From Candidatus Anoxychlamydiales bacterium (GTDB taxonomy: Bacteria; Chlamydiota; Chlamydiia; Chlamydiales; SM23-39), in NCBI GenBank assembly GCA_011064905.1, contig JAAKFW010000114.1:1-5477 (forward strand): a stretch of DNA of 5,477 nucleotides, in the 5' to 3' direction. The stretch's first letter is position 1, and the number at the start of each line of letters is the position of its first letter. Positions 5,174 through 5,477 of this stretch are shown piece after piece. The notes beneath the pieces were generated by a model. That model had not been told where the DNA came from and searched no databases. It saw only the letters and a list, made by a program, of their open reading frames with translations. The translations under genes were made by a program, and so were the position numbers.

Positions 5174-5431
5174 CTTTTTCATATTTTTAATTACTTTAGC
5201 AAGGCCAAGCTTATCGATTGTTTTCATAGCCGCAGGAGTTAGCTTTAAAGTAATAAATCTATTTTCTTCAGAAAACCAAAATCTTTTTTTGAATAAATTA
5301 GGCAAGAATCTTCTTTTGCTTTTTCCTGTAATATTAAGTCCAATTCCTTTCTTTTTCTTGGCTATACCTCTAGTTACGTATGTTCTTCCCTTAAGCGGTT
5401 TTTTGTCTGTAACCTGACATCTTCTAGACAT
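5156..5431 (-). CDS. rpmB: 50S ribosomal protein L28
   Basis: The 91-residue protein matches bacterial L28, a structural protein of the large ribosomal subunit. It opens with the typical MSRRCQVTDKKPLKG, has the conserved KRRFLPN (39-45) and FWFSEENRFITLKL (51-64), and ends with TIDKLGLAKVI (71-81). It is about 13 residues longer than E. coli L28 (78 residues). The extra length lies at about 18-38 and includes KKKKGIGL and NITGKSKRR, a form I recall from chlamydial L28. It has a single cysteine and lacks the zinc-binding cysteine pairs found in some L28 proteins. A strong AAGGAG (5439-5444) lies 7 nt before the ATG. rpmT/rpmG-type neighbours seen in other bacteria are absent; downstream on the same strand are the PLD-like gene and yhgN. 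Its own promoter is probably beyond the right edge. Confidence 0.97.
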   Translation of the reverse strand: MSRRCQVTDKKPLKGRTYVTRGIAKKKKGIGLNITGKSKRRFLPNLFKKRFWFSEENRFITLKLTPAAMKTIDKLGLAKVIKNMKKQGKKI

Positions 5432-5477
5432 TTTTGATCTCCTTAAATTTTAATTCAAAATAATAACATCAAAAACC

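Noticed and set aside
5432..5477. Promoter for rpmB
   Set aside because: A TTGATG-like -35 can be drawn on the minus strand (about 5467-5472), but no acceptable -10 follows at 16-18 bp; the promoter is probably beyond the window edge.
1..5477. tRNA, rRNA, CRISPR, insertion sequence or defence system
   Set aside because: No cloverleaf, spaced direct repeats, transposase motifs or terminal inverted repeats were seen on either strand.

Overview
The window is AT-rich and most likely comes from a member of the phylum Chlamydiota outside the classical Chlamydia genus (an environmental or endosymbiotic lineage). Two things suggest this. The ribosomal protein L28 carries the long lysine/glycine-rich insert (KKKKGIGL around residues 25-32) that I recall from chlamydial L28. 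The left half also has a gene order I recall from C. trachomatis CT017-CT016-CT015: an SH3-repeat protein, a hypothetical protein, then phoH. These are recollections, not database results.

Layout: A secreted protein with two bacterial SH3 domains (1-632, minus) runs off the left edge. Upstream of it on the same strand is a 217-residue hypothetical protein with two cysteine clusters (727-1380, minus), driven by a very good sigma66/sigma70-type promoter. A 307-bp divergent region (1381-1687) separates this pair from phoH (1688-3001, plus), which encodes a PIN-PhoH ATPase. That region holds a possible 184-nt phoH leader with a short ORF, a hairpin and an orphan Shine-Dalgarno sequence. phoH converges on a small glycine-rich ORF (3044-3289, minus), with a perfect 11-bp hairpin at their shared 3' ends. 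A 198-bp AT-rich gap (3290-3487) contains a promoter candidate for the small ORF, an A-tract/T-tract palindrome and a likely terminator for the gene upstream. The right third is a tight same-strand run, read right to left: rpmB (L28), a membrane-anchored phospholipase-D-like protein with two HKD motifs, and a YhgN/MarC-type membrane protein, with gaps of about 30 bp.

Functionally the window mixes translation (rpmB), likely RNA metabolism (phoH), cell envelope or host-interface proteins (SH3 protein, PLD-like protein, MarC-type protein) and two unassigned proteins. Nothing here forms an obvious defence system, mobile element or CRISPR array. The most unusual items are the glycine-rich 81-residue protein, the loss of a usual PIN-domain aspartate in PhoH, the phoH leader, and the inverted repeat that buries the start codon of the PLD-like gene.
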